From assembly GCF_001905445.1 (NCBI RefSeq), contig NZ_LIVQ01000003.1:1-64000 (forward strand): a DNA stretch of 64,000 nt, in the 5' to 3' direction. Below are positions 52,707-62,916 of this stretch, in pieces. The stretch is from Streptomyces sp. CB00455 (GTDB lineage Bacteria; Actinomycetota; Actinomycetes; Streptomycetales; Streptomycetaceae). Made by a program: the position numbers and the translations under genes. Position 1 is the stretch's first letter. The number at the start of each line of letters is the position of its first letter. Under the pieces are notes generated by a model, which was not told where the DNA came from, made no database searches, and saw nothing but the letters and a program-made list of their open reading frames with translations.

Positions 52707-53102
52707 ATGGCAGGTGTTCCGTCCATCGTCCCGACTCTGCTCTACCGCGACGCCAAGGCCGCCATCCAGCTGCTGACGGAGGCGTTCGGCTTCACCCAGG
52801 TCGCGGTGTACGAGGGGGACGACGGCGCCGTGATGCACGCGGAGCTCTCCTACGGGAACGGCGCGGTGATGCTCGGCAGCAAGGGCCGCGGCGGCGTCTT
52901 CGACAAGGCCATGGAGAGCGCCGGGCCCTCGGGGGTGTACGTCGTCGTCGACGACGTGGACGGCCACCACCGGCGGGCAGCCGAGCACGGCGTGGAGATC
53001 CTCATGGAGCCCACCGACCAGGACTACGGGTCGCGCGACTACATGGCCCGGGACGGCGAGGGGAACATCTGGAGCTTCGGGACGTACGCGCCGCAGGTCT
53101 GA
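52707..53102 (+). CDS. VOC-family (glyoxalase/bleomycin-resistance fold) protein
   Basis: A 131-residue protein with two beta-alpha-beta-beta-beta units (about 5-65 and 70-128): SIVPTLLYRDAKAAIQLLTE, VMHAELSYGNGAVMLG, and MARDGEGNIWSFGTY, the typical VOC end. The ATG at 52707 has GGGAG 8 bases upstream; the GTG at 52698 is overlapped by that ribosome-binding site. Substrate or drug specificity cannot be judged; the fold includes dioxygenases, isomerases and antibiotic-binding proteins. Confidence 0.88.
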   Translation: MAGVPSIVPTLLYRDAKAAIQLLTEAFGFTQVAVYEGDDGAVMHAELSYGNGAVMLGSKGRGGVFDKAMESAGPSGVYVVVDDVDGHHRRAAEHGVEILMEPTDQDYGSRDYMARDGEGNIWSFGTYAPQV

Positions 53103-53125
53103 CGCCGGCGGCGCGTACGCGCGCG

Positions 53126-53176
53126 AGGGGCTTCCGGGTGCGCGGGGCTTCCGGATGCGCGGGTCTTTCGGGTGCG
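53126..53176 (+). repeat. Three tandem 17-bp repeats downstream of the VOC gene
   Basis: AGGGGCTTCCGGGTGCG (53126-53142), CGGGGCTTCCGGATGCG (53143-53159) and CGGGTCTTTCGGGTGCG (53160-53176). Units 1 and 2 differ at two positions. Confidence 0.7.
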
Positions 53177-53189
53177 GGGGGGCGCCGCC

Positions 53190-53227
53190 GCCGGCCCGGG
53201 CGCCCCGCGAGGAGCGCCCGGGCCGGC
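53190..53227 (+). terminator. Shared terminator hairpin
   Basis: Perfect 14-bp inverted repeat GCCGGCCCGGGCGC (53190-53203) and GCGCCCGGGCCGGC (53214-53227) between the convergent VOC gene and the repeat-bearing hypothetical gene. Confidence 0.75.
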
Positions 53228-53229
53228 CG

Positions 53230-54768
53230 TCACATGCCGCCGGTGTGCACCTGGAAGGCGGCCCGGCGGACCGCCTTGGCCAGGGCGGGGTCCGGATGCG
53301 CCGCGGCCAGTGCGACCAGGACCTGCACGGTGCGCGGGTGGCCGACGGCGCGGACCTCGTCCAGCAGCCGGGGCACGGTGGTCCGGACGGCCGAGTCCAG
53401 GTGCCGGGCCAGCAGGTCGGCCTCGCCGTGGTCGGCGATGGCCGCGGCGGTGTCCACCCAGAGCCAGGTCGACTCCTCGGGGGTGAGGACGTCCTGCGCC
53501 TCCTCGGGGTCGATCCCGTCGTGCTCGGCGAGCCAGAGCAGGGCGTAGGGGCGCAGAGCCGGTTCGCGCACCGCGGCGCGCACCTCGGGCTCGGCGGGGG
53601 CGCCGACCACGCGCAGCGCCTCGAAGGCGAGTCCGCGCGTCAGGGCGTCCTCGCCGCGGGCGGCGTGCAGCAGTTCGGCGACCGCGTGGCGCACGGGCCG
53701 GGCGGCGAGCCAGGCCTGGTATTCGGCGCGGGCCGGGCCGGGGGTGAGCCGGGCGCAGCCGCGCAGCATGGCGGCGGCGGACTGCTCGATGTTCCCCGCG
53801 TGGCTCTGGGCGGCGACGCAGATCTGCTCCAGCTTGACCCAGACCGCCCAGCTGCCGAGCGGGGTGAGGGCGGCCTGCGCGGGGCCGAGGGTGACGGCGT
53901 CCACGGCGGCGAGACCGCCGAGCGCCCAGCGCAGCAGCCGGGCGAGCGGGAGGGGCCGGGTCTCGGCGGGGGCGGCGCCGGAGGGTCCGGGAGCGGCCTC
54001 GGGGCCGCCGTCGGGACCGGCCTCGGGGCCACCGTCGGGACCGGCTTCAGGACCGGCTCCGCGACGGCCGTCGGGGCCGCCGTCCGGGCCGTCCTCGGGC
54101 CGGGCCGCAGCGGGTTCCGTTTCGTAGGGGACCTCGCACCGCTCGTCGCGCAGTTCGGTGACGCGCTGCCCGAGCAGGTCGAGGAGGTCGGGGACGGTCA
54201 CCGGCCCGGCCGACAGCTGGAGCAGGGAGAGGAGTTGGGGCATCGCCTCCACGACCTCGGCGACGGCCGCGGGGGCGATGTCGGCGGGGGCGGGGTGGAC
54301 GAGGGACCAGGCGTCGAAGAGGGCGACCCAGCCGCGCAGTACGGCGGTGTCGTCACGGTCCCAGGCGCGCAGTCGCCAGCCCGGCCGGGCGTCGCCGCCG
54401 TGGACCTCGACGAGGCCGGCGAGGCGGGCGCGGTCCCAGCCGACCCTGATCTGGCCGTGCGTCAGGTTCAGCTCCCCGGCCGCGCGTTCGACGTCGGCGG
54501 TGGCCAGGGCGCCGGTGGGCGCGGGCCGGCCGCCGTCGCCGGCACCGAGGTTGCGCTCGGCCCAGCGGGTCAGGCGTACGGCGTCGGCGAGCGAGGCCCG
54601 TGCCCGGTTCGCGAGGTCGGCCGTGGCGGGGGTGCCCGCCGGGGGCCTCGGGGCGGGCCGGGTGCGCCGGTCCGTCACCGCCTTGCGGGCCGCGGCGACG
54701 GACCGCGGGGAGACGAGTCGGAGTCTGGAGTCGCGAGCCAACTGCTCATCAGGCTTTCGGGACGTCAC
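53230..54768 (-). CDS. Conserved hypothetical protein with HEAT-like C-terminus and Gly/Pro/Asp repeats
   Basis: A 512-residue soluble protein. The N-terminal third is basic and may be DNA-binding (LTHGQIRVGWDRARLAGLVE resembles a winged helix). Residues about 225-260 contain tandem GPDGGPEA units encoded by a 24-bp DNA repeat (53995-54018 and 54019-54042 plus remnants). The C-terminal 200 residues are Ala/Leu-rich helical and HEAT-like (DALTRGLAFEALRVVGAPAE, EPALRPYALLWLAEHDGIDP). GTG at 54768 starts the part with good codon bias; function unknown. Confidence 0.72.
   Translation of the reverse strand: MTSRKPDEQLARDSRLRLVSPRSVAAARKAVTDRRTRPAPRPPAGTPATADLANRARASLADAVRLTRWAERNLGAGDGGRPAPTGALATADVERAAGELNLTHGQIRVGWDRARLAGLVEVHGGDARPGWRLRAWDRDDTAVLRGWVALFDAWSLVHPAPADIAPAAVAEVVEAMPQLLSLLQLSAGPVTVPDLLDLLGQRVTELRDERCEVPYETEPAAARPEDGPDGGPDGRRGAGPEAGPDGGPEAGPDGGPEAAPGPSGAAPAETRPLPLARLLRWALGGLAAVDAVTLGPAQAALTPLGSWAVWVKLEQICVAAQSHAGNIEQSAAAMLRGCARLTPGPARAEYQAWLAARPVRHAVAELLHAARGEDALTRGLAFEALRVVGAPAEPEVRAAVREPALRPYALLWLAEHDGIDPEEAQDVLTPEESTWLWVDTAAAIADHGEADLLARHLDSAVRTTVPRLLDEVRAVGHPRTVQVLVALAAAHPDPALAKAVRRAAFQVHTGGM
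53995..54042. repeat. 24-bp minisatellite inside a coding region
   Basis: Two 24-base units beginning GGCCTCGGGGCC at 53995 and 54019 differ at one base, and a degenerate third begins at 54043. In frame they encode an 8-residue repeat (GPDGGPEA), so copy number can change without frameshift. Confidence 0.75.
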
Positions 54769-54901
54769 GGAAGCAGTCTCGCCCGTCACTGGCCGAAAGC
54801 CCAAACGGAACCGGCCGTTACCGCTGCCCGCCCTCAGCACAGACCGGGGCAAGCCGCCCATGGCGTCTCTCCCGCCACACGCCCTTCACACAAACAGGCC
54901 G

Positions 54902-56116
54902 TCACAGCAGGGGGGTGAGGAAGCGTCGCAGGCGCTCCTCGTAGGCGGCGGGGTCCGCGTTCCACATCGCCCCGTGCCCGGCCCGGGGCACCGTGTGCAG
55001 AGTGACGAGGTCGGGCCGGGCGGCGGCGAACCGGCGCGAGGGCCCCCAGGGGGCGAGCGTGTCGTCGGGGCCGTGGAAGACCAGGGCGGGGACGCGCAGC
55101 GCGCCGGGGTCCGCACCGGGGCCGCGGTGGTCGGCGCGCAGTCCGGCGCGGCTCTCGGCGGCCCGCACCGCGAGCGGCAGCAGGGCGGCCGGGGTGCCGC
55201 GGGACGCGGCGAGCCCGCGCAGGGTGGTGTGCCAGTCGAGCACGGGCGAGTCCAGGACCAGGCCGGCGATCCGGTCGGCCAGCGCCGAGCGCTCGGCGGC
55301 GTACAGCGCCATGGTGGCGCCGGTGGACCAGCCGTGCAGGACGACGTTCCGGGCGCCGTAGCGCAGGGCGTAGCGGATGGCCGCGTCCAGGTCCCGCCAC
55401 TCCGATGCGCCGAGGTGGCCGAGGCCGTCCGGGGAGTCGGGGGCGCCGAGGTCGCCGCGGTAGGCCAGGTCGAGGACGGGCAGCCGCATGCGGCGCAGGA
55501 AGGGCATGACCGCCATCGGGTTCTCCCGGGTGCCGCCGAGCCCGTGCACGGCGATCACCCAGGTGTCGCGGACCTCGGGTACGAACCAGGCCGGCAGGGC
55601 GCCGAGCTCGCCGGGGACGTCGACGTCGGCGTGGTCGAGGCCGAGGGCGGTGCGCGGGTCGCCGACGTGGATCCGGGGGGTGAGGGTGACCCGGGTTCCG
55701 GGGCCGAGGCGCCCGTGGGTGACGGCGAGCAGCCGGCGGACGACGGTGTCGGGACCGTGGTCGGCGTCCTCGACGACGGATCCGACGACGGCGTGCACCC
55801 CGGGGGCGTCCAGTCCGTGGGTTCCGGGAGCCAGGGAGGCGAGCGAGCGCGTCAGCGTGACCCGGTCGCCGGTGGCGCGGTGGACGCTCAGGCGCGGTCC
55901 GCCGGGCAGGGGCTGACCGGGGCGGGGCCGCAGGGCCGCGGCGGCGGCGTACCGGCCGGCCGCGACCGCGGCCGCGCCGGCGCCCAGGAGGCTCGTGGTG
56001 ACGGCCGCTGCCGTCGCTGTCGCGGTTCGCACCGCTCCAGTGTCGTGGGGCACGGTCGCGAGGGCCACCGGAGGAAATCGTCCGGCGCGGCGCCTAGGCG
56101 GAGTGATCTCACTCAC
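54902..56116 (-). CDS. Alpha/beta hydrolase-family protein with N-terminal membrane segment
   Basis: A 404-residue protein. A hydrophobic Ala/Thr/Val-rich stretch (about 28-60) could be a membrane anchor or signal, followed by an extra domain (about 70-175) and an alpha/beta hydrolase core: oxyanion region AVHGLGGTRENP, nucleophile VLHGWSTGATMAL (GxSxG), acid in FHGPDDTLAPW and His in RAGHGAMW. Esterase, lipase or peptidase specificity cannot be told. GTG at 56116 (GTGAGTGAG) lacks a strong ribosome-binding site; later starts are possible. Confidence 0.85.
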   Translation of the reverse strand: MSEITPPRRRAGRFPPVALATVPHDTGAVRTATATAAAVTTSLLGAGAAAVAAGRYAAAAALRPRPGQPLPGGPRLSVHRATGDRVTLTRSLASLAPGTHGLDAPGVHAVVGSVVEDADHGPDTVVRRLLAVTHGRLGPGTRVTLTPRIHVGDPRTALGLDHADVDVPGELGALPAWFVPEVRDTWVIAVHGLGGTRENPMAVMPFLRRMRLPVLDLAYRGDLGAPDSPDGLGHLGASEWRDLDAAIRYALRYGARNVVLHGWSTGATMALYAAERSALADRIAGLVLDSPVLDWHTTLRGLAASRGTPAALLPLAVRAAESRAGLRADHRGPGADPGALRVPALVFHGPDDTLAPWGPSRRFAAARPDLVTLHTVPRAGHGAMWNADPAAYEERLRRFLTPLL

Positions 56117-56272
56117 TTCAGGGGCGCCGGCGGACCGCCCGCAGGACTTCCGGCCGGGGGCGGAGTGGTGCGTTCACCCGACTTTGACGTGCATTAATCG
56201 ATGTATCTGCGAATCAACCGGGACGAAGGGGCCGATGGGGCGCCGCACCAGTACACCGGTCCGCCCGGGTCA

Positions 56273-56309
56273 GTTCACCTTCCGTTCATCCAGGTTGCCT
56301 ACGTTCGCC
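56273..56309 (+). promoter_or_regulatory. PHO box (PhoP direct repeats) of the phosphate transporter gene
   Basis: Two contiguous 11-base direct-repeat units, GTTCACCTTCC (56273-56283) and GTTCATCCAGG (56284-56294), fit the Streptomyces PHO-box consensus (GTTCACC plus 4). A degenerate third unit follows, and another GTTCGCC lies at 56303-56309. A -10 TACGTT (56300-56305) is placed so that PhoP would occupy the -35 region. The phosphate transporter ATG is at 56342. Confidence 0.8.
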
Positions 56310-56341
56310 TAGCCACTGACGCCAAACAGAAGCCTGGGTAA

Positions 56342-57610
<1,269 letters not shown>

Positions 57611-57635
57611 CCGAGACACACAGAGGAACGGCAGT

Positions 57636-57857
57636 ATGAAGATCGACTGGGCAGCACTCGGCTCCGTCTTCGGGGTCAGCCTCTCCGCCACCGTCGCGCT
57701 CGTGGCCCTGTTCACCCTGGGCCTGGTGGGCCTGTCCAAGCACGAGACCGCCACCGGGCAGGGCGGCGCCGCCCCCCTCGCCCGCAGCGGTGCCTACGCC
57801 TGCTTCGCGCTCGTCGCGGCGGCCGTGGGGTACGGGATCTTCCTGATCGTCGCCTGA
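57636..57857 (+). CDS. Small two-helix membrane protein downstream of the Pit gene
   Basis: A 73-residue membrane protein with two hydrophobic helices (about 10-33 and 52-72) joined by a polar loop (KHETATGQGGAAPLAR). It starts 25 bases after the phosphate transporter and is co-transcribed; I recall this small gene as a constant neighbour of Pit in streptomycetes. ATG preceded by GAGGAACGG. Role as a transporter partner is inference. Confidence 0.8.
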   Translation: MKIDWAALGSVFGVSLSATVALVALFTLGLVGLSKHETATGQGGAAPLARSGAYACFALVAAAVGYGIFLIVA

Positions 57858-57874
57858 GGCACTTGCGGGTGAAG

Positions 57875-57901
57875 GCTCCCTCCGGGTCCTCCGGGGGGAG
57901 C
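57875..57901 (+). terminator. Terminator after the phosphate transporter operon
   Basis: GCTCCCTCCGG (57875-57885) with CCGGGGGGAGC (57891-57901), one G-T wobble, loop GTCCT, followed by TTTCGCATT. Confidence 0.7.
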
Positions 57902-57939
57902 TTTCGCATTCCCCGCCGCAGGTCAACCGCAAGTTGACG

Positions 57940-58110
57940 GGCGTTCGCGGTGCGTGGTGGACTGCCCGGGCCAATACGGCGGCATGGAGAGGAAGTCCGG
58001 TGCGAATCCGGCGCGGTCCCGCCACTGTCACCGGGGAGCACCCGCGCGGGTGCGCCCCGGGAGCCAGGAACTCTCGCCGCCGGACACGTCGAACCAGGGC
58101 GCGGACCCTG
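57940..58110 (+). promoter_or_regulatory. Cobalamin (adenosylcobalamin) riboswitch
   Basis: The conserved core is clear: GGAAGTCCGGTGCGAATCCG (57991-58010), CGCGGTCCCGCCACTGT with the B12 box GCCACTG at 58021-58027, a hairpin CACCCGCGCGGGTG (about 58039-58052), and GGGAGCCAGGAACTCTCGCC (58059-58078). A TTGACG -35 is at 57934-57939. It precedes cobD by about 20-30 bases and should shut off the cobalamin operon when coenzyme B12 is plentiful. Confidence 0.95.
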
Positions 58111-58131
58111 AGTGAGGACATACCTGCCACC

Positions 58132-59091
58132 ATGCGTGCCGACCGCGTCTTCGCGTACGGCGTCACGGCGGGCCTGATCGGCGACCGGATCCTCGGGGAT
58201 CCGCGCCGGGGGCACCCCGTGGCCGCCTTCGGACGAGCCGCCGCCGCCGTCGAACGCGCCCTGTGGCGCGACGACCGCGCCCGGGGCGTCGTCCACACCC
58301 TCCTGTGCGCCGGGGGCGCGGCCGCCGTCGGAGCCCTGGGCGCCCGCGCCGTGCGCTCCGGGCCCGCGGCCGCCCGTGTCGCCCTGACGGCCGCGGCCAC
58401 CTGGGCCGTGGTGGGGGGCACCTCGCTGGGCCGGGAGGCCCGCACCATCGGCGGCGCCCTGGCCGCCGGGGACACCGAGGCCGCCCGGGAGCGGCTGCCG
58501 CACCTGTGCGGGCGCGACCCGCACTCCCTGGACGAGCAGCAGATGGCCCGCGCCGTCGTGGAATCGGTGGCCGAGAACACCTCCGACGCGGTGGTCGGCG
58601 CCCTGGTGTGGGGCGCCGTCGCCGGCGTCCCCGGACTGCTGGCCTTCCGCGCCGTGAACACCCTGGACGCGATGGTCGGCCACAAGTCGCCGCGCTACCT
58701 GCGCTACGGCTGGGCCTCCGCCCGCCTGGACGACCTCGCGGGCTGGCCCGGTGCCCGGCTGACGGCGCTGGCCGCCGTGCTGGCCGGGCCCGACCGGCGG
58801 GGGGCCGTACGGGCCTGGCGCGCGGACGCCGCCGGGCATCCGAGCCCGAACGCCGGGCCCGTGGAGGCGGCGTTCGCGGGGGCGCTCGGCGTCCGGCTGG
58901 GCGGCACCCTCGCCTACGCGGGACGGGTCGAACACCGGGCGGTGCTGAACGGCGCGGCCGGCCGGCCGGTGGAGGCCGCCGACATCGAACGGGCGGTCCG
59001 GCTGTCCCGGCAGGTCACCTGGCTCGCCCTGGGCGCCTGCGTGGCGGCCCGGACGCTTGTCTCCCGCACCACGAGGAAGGGACGCGCATGA
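58132..59091 (+). CDS. cobD: Adenosylcobinamide-phosphate synthase (CobD/CbiB)
   Basis: A 319-residue membrane protein of about four or five segments that attaches aminopropanol to cobyric acid. Family blocks: [20 protein letters not shown] near residue 17, [20 protein letters not shown] near residue 138, [20 protein letters not shown] and [20 protein letters not shown]. First gene after the cobalamin riboswitch; its stop overlaps cobQ by ATGA. The ATG at 58132 is the first in frame with the conserved N-terminus. Confidence 0.95.
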   Translation: MRADRVFAYGVTAGLIGDRILGDPRRGHPVAAFGRAAAAVERALWRDDRARGVVHTLLCAGGAAAVGALGARAVRSGPAAARVALTAAATWAVVGGTSLGREARTIGGALAAGDTEAARERLPHLCGRDPHSLDEQQMARAVVESVAENTSDAVVGALVWGAVAGVPGLLAFRAVNTLDAMVGHKSPRYLRYGWASARLDDLAGWPGARLTALAAVLAGPDRRGAVRAWRADAAGHPSPNAGPVEAAFAGALGVRLGGTLAYAGRVEHRAVLNGAAGRPVEAADIERAVRLSRQVTWLALGACVAARTLVSRTTRKGRA

Positions 59092-60608
59092 GCGGCGCGA
59101 AGCGCGGCGGCGGACTGCTGGTCGCGGGAACCACGTCGGACGCGGGCAAGAGCGTGGTCACGGCCGGCATCTGCCGCTGGCTGGCCCGCCGGGGCGTGAA
59201 GGTGGCGCCCTTCAAGGCGCAGAACATGTCGCTGAACTCCTTCGTCACGCGGGAGGGCGCCGAGATCGGCCGCGCCCAGGCGATGCAGGCGCAGGCCGCC
59301 CGCGTGGAGCCGATCGCGCTGATGAACCCGGTGCTGCTCAAGCCGGGCAGTGATCGCAGCAGCCAGGTGGTGCTGCTGGGCAAGCCGGTGGGCGAGATGA
59401 GCGCGCGCGGCTACCACGGCGGGCGCCAGGAGCAGTTGCTGGGCATCGTCACGGACTGCCTGGAGCAGCTTCGGGGCACGTATGACGCCGTGATCTGCGA
59501 GGGGGCGGGGAGCCCGGCCGAAATCAACCTGCGCCGGACCGACATCGTGAACATGGGCATCGCGCGGGCCGCGCGCTTCCCGGTGGTCGTCGTGGGCGAC
59601 ATCGACCGGGGCGGGGTCTTCGCGTCCTTCTTCGGGACGACGGCGCTGCTGTCGCCGCAGGACCAGTCGCTGATCGCGGGGTACCTGGTCAACAAGTTCC
59701 GCGGCGACGTCTCGCTGCTGGAGCCCGGCATGGAGATGCTGCGCGGGCTGACCGGCCGGTCCACGTACGGGGTCCTGCCCTTCCGGCACGGGCTCGGCAT
59801 CGACGAGGAGGACGGCCTGAGGGTCTCCCTGCGGGGCGCGGTGCGGGAGTCCGTGGTGGCTGCCCCGGTGGGCGAGGACGTGCTGCGGGTCGCCGTCTGC
59901 GCGGTGCCGCTGATGTCGAACTTCACGGACGTCGACGCGCTCGCGGCGGAGCCGGGGGTCGTGGTGCGCTTCGTGGACCGGGCCGAGGAACTGGCCGACG
60001 CCGACCTGGTCGTCGTCCCCGGGACGCGCGGCACGGTGAAGGCGCTGGCGTGGCTGCGGGAGCGGGGGTTCGCGGACGCGCTGCTGCGGCGGGCCGCCGA
60101 GGGACGGCCGGTCCTGGGCGTCTGCGGCGGGTTCCAGGTGCTCGGTGAGCACATCGAGGACGAGGTCGAGTCACGGGCGGGGTCGGTGGCGGGCCTCGGG
60201 CTGCTGCCGGTGCGCGTCCGCTTCGCGCGGGAGAAGACCCTCGCCCGCCCGGTGGGCGCGGCGCTCGGCGAACCCGTCGAGGGGTACGAGATCCACCACG
60301 GCGTGGCCGAGGTGCTGGGCGGGGAGCCCTTCCTGGACGGCTGCCGCGTCGGGGCGGTGTGGGGGACGCACTGGCACGGCTCGCTGGAGTCCGACGGCTT
60401 CCGCCGGGCCTTCCTGCGCGAGGTCGCGGCCACCGCCGGGCGGCGCTTCGTACCGGCCCCGGACACGTCGTTCGAGGCGCTGCGGGAGGGTCAGCTCGAC
60501 CTGCTCGGCGATCTGATCGAGGAACACGCCGACACGGACGCGCTGCTGCGCCTCATCGAGGGCGGGGCGCCGGCGGGGCTGCCGTTCCTCCCGCCGGGGG
60601 CGCCGTGA
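59088..60608 (+). CDS. cobQ: Cobyric acid synthase (CobQ/CbiP)
   Basis: A 506-residue ATP-dependent glutamine amidotransferase that amidates four side chains of the corrin ring. The N-terminal dethiobiotin-synthetase-like domain (about 8-235) has [15 protein letters not shown] and [14 protein letters not shown]. The C-terminal GATase domain (about 265-460) has [12 protein letters not shown] with the catalytic Cys and the [13 protein letters not shown] triad His. Starts within cobD by a 4-base overlap. Confidence 0.96.
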   Translation: MSGAKRGGGLLVAGTTSDAGKSVVTAGICRWLARRGVKVAPFKAQNMSLNSFVTREGAEIGRAQAMQAQAARVEPIALMNPVLLKPGSDRSSQVVLLGKPVGEMSARGYHGGRQEQLLGIVTDCLEQLRGTYDAVICEGAGSPAEINLRRTDIVNMGIARAARFPVVVVGDIDRGGVFASFFGTTALLSPQDQSLIAGYLVNKFRGDVSLLEPGMEMLRGLTGRSTYGVLPFRHGLGIDEEDGLRVSLRGAVRESVVAAPVGEDVLRVAVCAVPLMSNFTDVDALAAEPGVVVRFVDRAEELADADLVVVPGTRGTVKALAWLRERGFADALLRRAAEGRPVLGVCGGFQVLGEHIEDEVESRAGSVAGLGLLPVRVRFAREKTLARPVGAALGEPVEGYEIHHGVAEVLGGEPFLDGCRVGAVWGTHWHGSLESDGFRRAFLREVAATAGRRFVPAPDTSFEALREGQLDLLGDLIEEHADTDALLRLIEGGAPAGLPFLPPGAP

Positions 60609-60753
60609 CGGCCGCGGGCCCGCGGGCGGCCCTCCCCCGGCCCGCCCGTCACCGGGGAGGGGAGGTGCGCGGAAGGTTCCGTGCGCCGGTCCCTCCCGGC
60701 CCGCCGGAGCCGGGCCGCCGCAGGCACATCCGTACTGAAGGAGTGAGCAACGC

Positions 60754-62916
60754 ATGAGCACGCCCTATCCGTTCACCGCAGTGGTCGGCCAGTCCGACCT
60801 GCGGCTGGCGCTCCTGCTCAACGCCGTGAGCCCGGCGGTCGGTGGTGTGCTGGTGCGCGGTGAGAAGGGGACCGCCAAGTCCACCGCCGTACGCGCGCTG
60901 TCGGCGCTGCTGCCGGAGGTGGACGTGGTGCCCGGGTGCCGGTTCTCGTGCGCGCCCGGTGCGCCGGACCCGGCGTGCCCGGACGGCCCGCACGAGCCCG
61001 GCCCGGGCGCTGCCCGGCCCGCCCGCATGGTGGAGCTGCCCGTCGGCGCCTCCGAGGACCGGCTGGTCGGCGCCCTCGACATCGAACGGGCCCTGGCGGA
61101 GGGCGTGAAGGCCTTCGAACCCGGGCTGCTCGCCGACGCGCACCGCGGAATCCTGTACGTCGACGAGGTCAACCTGCTCCACGACCACCTGATCGACCTG
61201 CTGCTGGACGCCGCCGCGATGGGCGCCTCCTACGTGGAGCGCGAAGGCGTGTCCGTCCGCCACGCGGCGCGGTTCCTGCTGGTCGGCACGATGAACCCGG
61301 AGGAGGGCGAGCTGCGCCCGCAGCTCCTGGACCGCTTCGGGCTGACGGTCGAGGTCGCCGCCTCCCGCGAGCCCGCCCAGCGCGTCGAGGTGGTGCGCCG
61401 CCGGCTGGCCTACGAGGACGATCCGGCCGGTTTCGCCGTGCGCTGGGCCGATGACGAACACGAGGTCCGCGCCCGGGTGGTGGCCGCGCGGGCGCTGCTC
61501 CCGAAGGTCGCGCTCGGCGACACGGCGCTGTTGCAGATCGCCGCGACCTGCGCCGCCTTCGAGGTCGACGGGATGCGGGCCGACATCGTGATGGCCCGGA
61601 CGGCGACGGCGCTGGCGGCGTGGGCGGGGCGGAGCTCCGTGCGCAAGGAGGACGTGCGGCAGGCCGCGCTGCTGGCGCTCCCCCACCGGCGGCGGCGCAA
61701 CCCCTTCGACGCGCCGGGCCTGGACGAGGAGATGCTGGACGAGATCCTCGACCGGTTCCCCGACGAGGAGCCCGAACCCGACCCGGAGCCACGGCCGCAG
61801 GGCCCCGACGACGCCGGTCCGGGCGACGCGGGCTCCGGGGGCGACGGCCCGGACGACGGGGGCGGCCCCGACGGCGGTGGCGGGGTCCCGCCCCAGGGCG
61901 GCGCCCCCGAGGGCCCCGACGCCCCCGAAGAGCGGTCGCAGGCCCCCGAGACGCCGGACGCGCCCGACGGGCCGCGGACCCCGGAGGCGCCGCAGCCCTC
62001 CGCCGGGGAGGCCGGCGGGCCCGAGCAGGCCGCCGTGAGGGCCGCCGAGCCGTTCCGGACCAAGGCGCTGAGCGTGCCGGGCCTGGGCGAGGGCGCAGCG
62101 GGGCGGCGTTCGCGCGCCCGCACCGCGCACGGCCGGACCACCGGATCCCAGCACCCCCGGGGCCGGCTGACCCGGCTGCACCTGACGGCCACCGTGCAGG
62201 CGGCCGCGCCGCACCAGAAGGCGCGCGGGCGCAGCGGGCGGGGGCTGGTCATCCGCAAGGACGACCTGCGTCAGGCCACCCGCGAGGGCCGCGAGGGCAA
62301 CCTGGTGCTGTTCGTCGTCGACGCCTCGGGCTCGATGGCCGCCCGCCGGCGCATGAGCGCGGTCAAGGGCGCGGTGATGTCGCTGCTCCTGGACGCCTAC
62401 CAGCGCCGGGACAAGGTCGGCCTGATCACCTTCCGCGGCTCGGGTGCCGAGTTGGCTCTGCCGCCCACCTCCTCGGTGGACGCGGCCGCGGCCCGGCTGG
62501 AGCAGCTGCCGACCGGTGGCCGCACCCCGCTGGCCGCCGGGCTGCTGAAGGCCCACGAGGTGCTGCGGGTCGAGCGGCTGCGGGATCCGAGCCGGCGCCC
62601 CCTGCTGGTGGTCGTCACCGACGGCCGGGCCACCTCGGCCGGCGCCGCCGGCGGCCGGGCCCCGGGCACGCCGCGGGAGCTCGCCGCGCGCAGCGCGCGG
62701 CTGTTGCAGGCCGGGGGGATCGCCTCCGTGGTCGTGGACTGCGAGTCGGGGCCGGTCCGGCTGGGACTGGCCGGGGTGCTGGCCGCCGACCTCGGCGGGC
62801 CCGCCGTCTCCCTGGACGGGCTGCGGGCGGATTCGCTGGCCGGCCTGGTGAAGAACGTACGTACCGCGGGGAGCGCCACCGCACCCGCGAGCAACAGCAA
62901 CAGGAGGGCCGCGTAA
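60754..62916 (+). CDS. ChlI-ChlD fused chelatase (AAA plus VWA), probable cobaltochelatase subunit
   Basis: A 720-residue protein joining a magnesium-chelatase-type AAA ATPase (about 1-320; Walker A GEKGTAKST, Walker B GILYVDEVNLLHDHLIDLLL) and a C-terminal VWA domain (about 505-705; MIDAS VVDASGSMAA). They are linked by about 130 residues very rich in Pro, Asp, Gly and Glu (about 330-440). In this setting it should power cobalt insertion together with a CobN subunit not present in the window. It starts 145 bases after cobQ. Confidence 0.92.
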   Translation: MSTPYPFTAVVGQSDLRLALLLNAVSPAVGGVLVRGEKGTAKSTAVRALSALLPEVDVVPGCRFSCAPGAPDPACPDGPHEPGPGAARPARMVELPVGASEDRLVGALDIERALAEGVKAFEPGLLADAHRGILYVDEVNLLHDHLIDLLLDAAAMGASYVEREGVSVRHAARFLLVGTMNPEEGELRPQLLDRFGLTVEVAASREPAQRVEVVRRRLAYEDDPAGFAVRWADDEHEVRARVVAARALLPKVALGDTALLQIAATCAAFEVDGMRADIVMARTATALAAWAGRSSVRKEDVRQAALLALPHRRRRNPFDAPGLDEEMLDEILDRFPDEEPEPDPEPRPQGPDDAGPGDAGSGGDGPDDGGGPDGGGGVPPQGGAPEGPDAPEERSQAPETPDAPDGPRTPEAPQPSAGEAGGPEQAAVRAAEPFRTKALSVPGLGEGAAGRRSRARTAHGRTTGSQHPRGRLTRLHLTATVQAAAPHQKARGRSGRGLVIRKDDLRQATREGREGNLVLFVVDASGSMAARRRMSAVKGAVMSLLLDAYQRRDKVGLITFRGSGAELALPPTSSVDAAAARLEQLPTGGRTPLAAGLLKAHEVLRVERLRDPSRRPLLVVVTDGRATSAGAAGGRAPGTPRELAARSARLLQAGGIASVVVDCESGPVRLGLAGVLAADLGGPAVSLDGLRADSLAGLVKNVRTAGSATAPASNSNRRAA

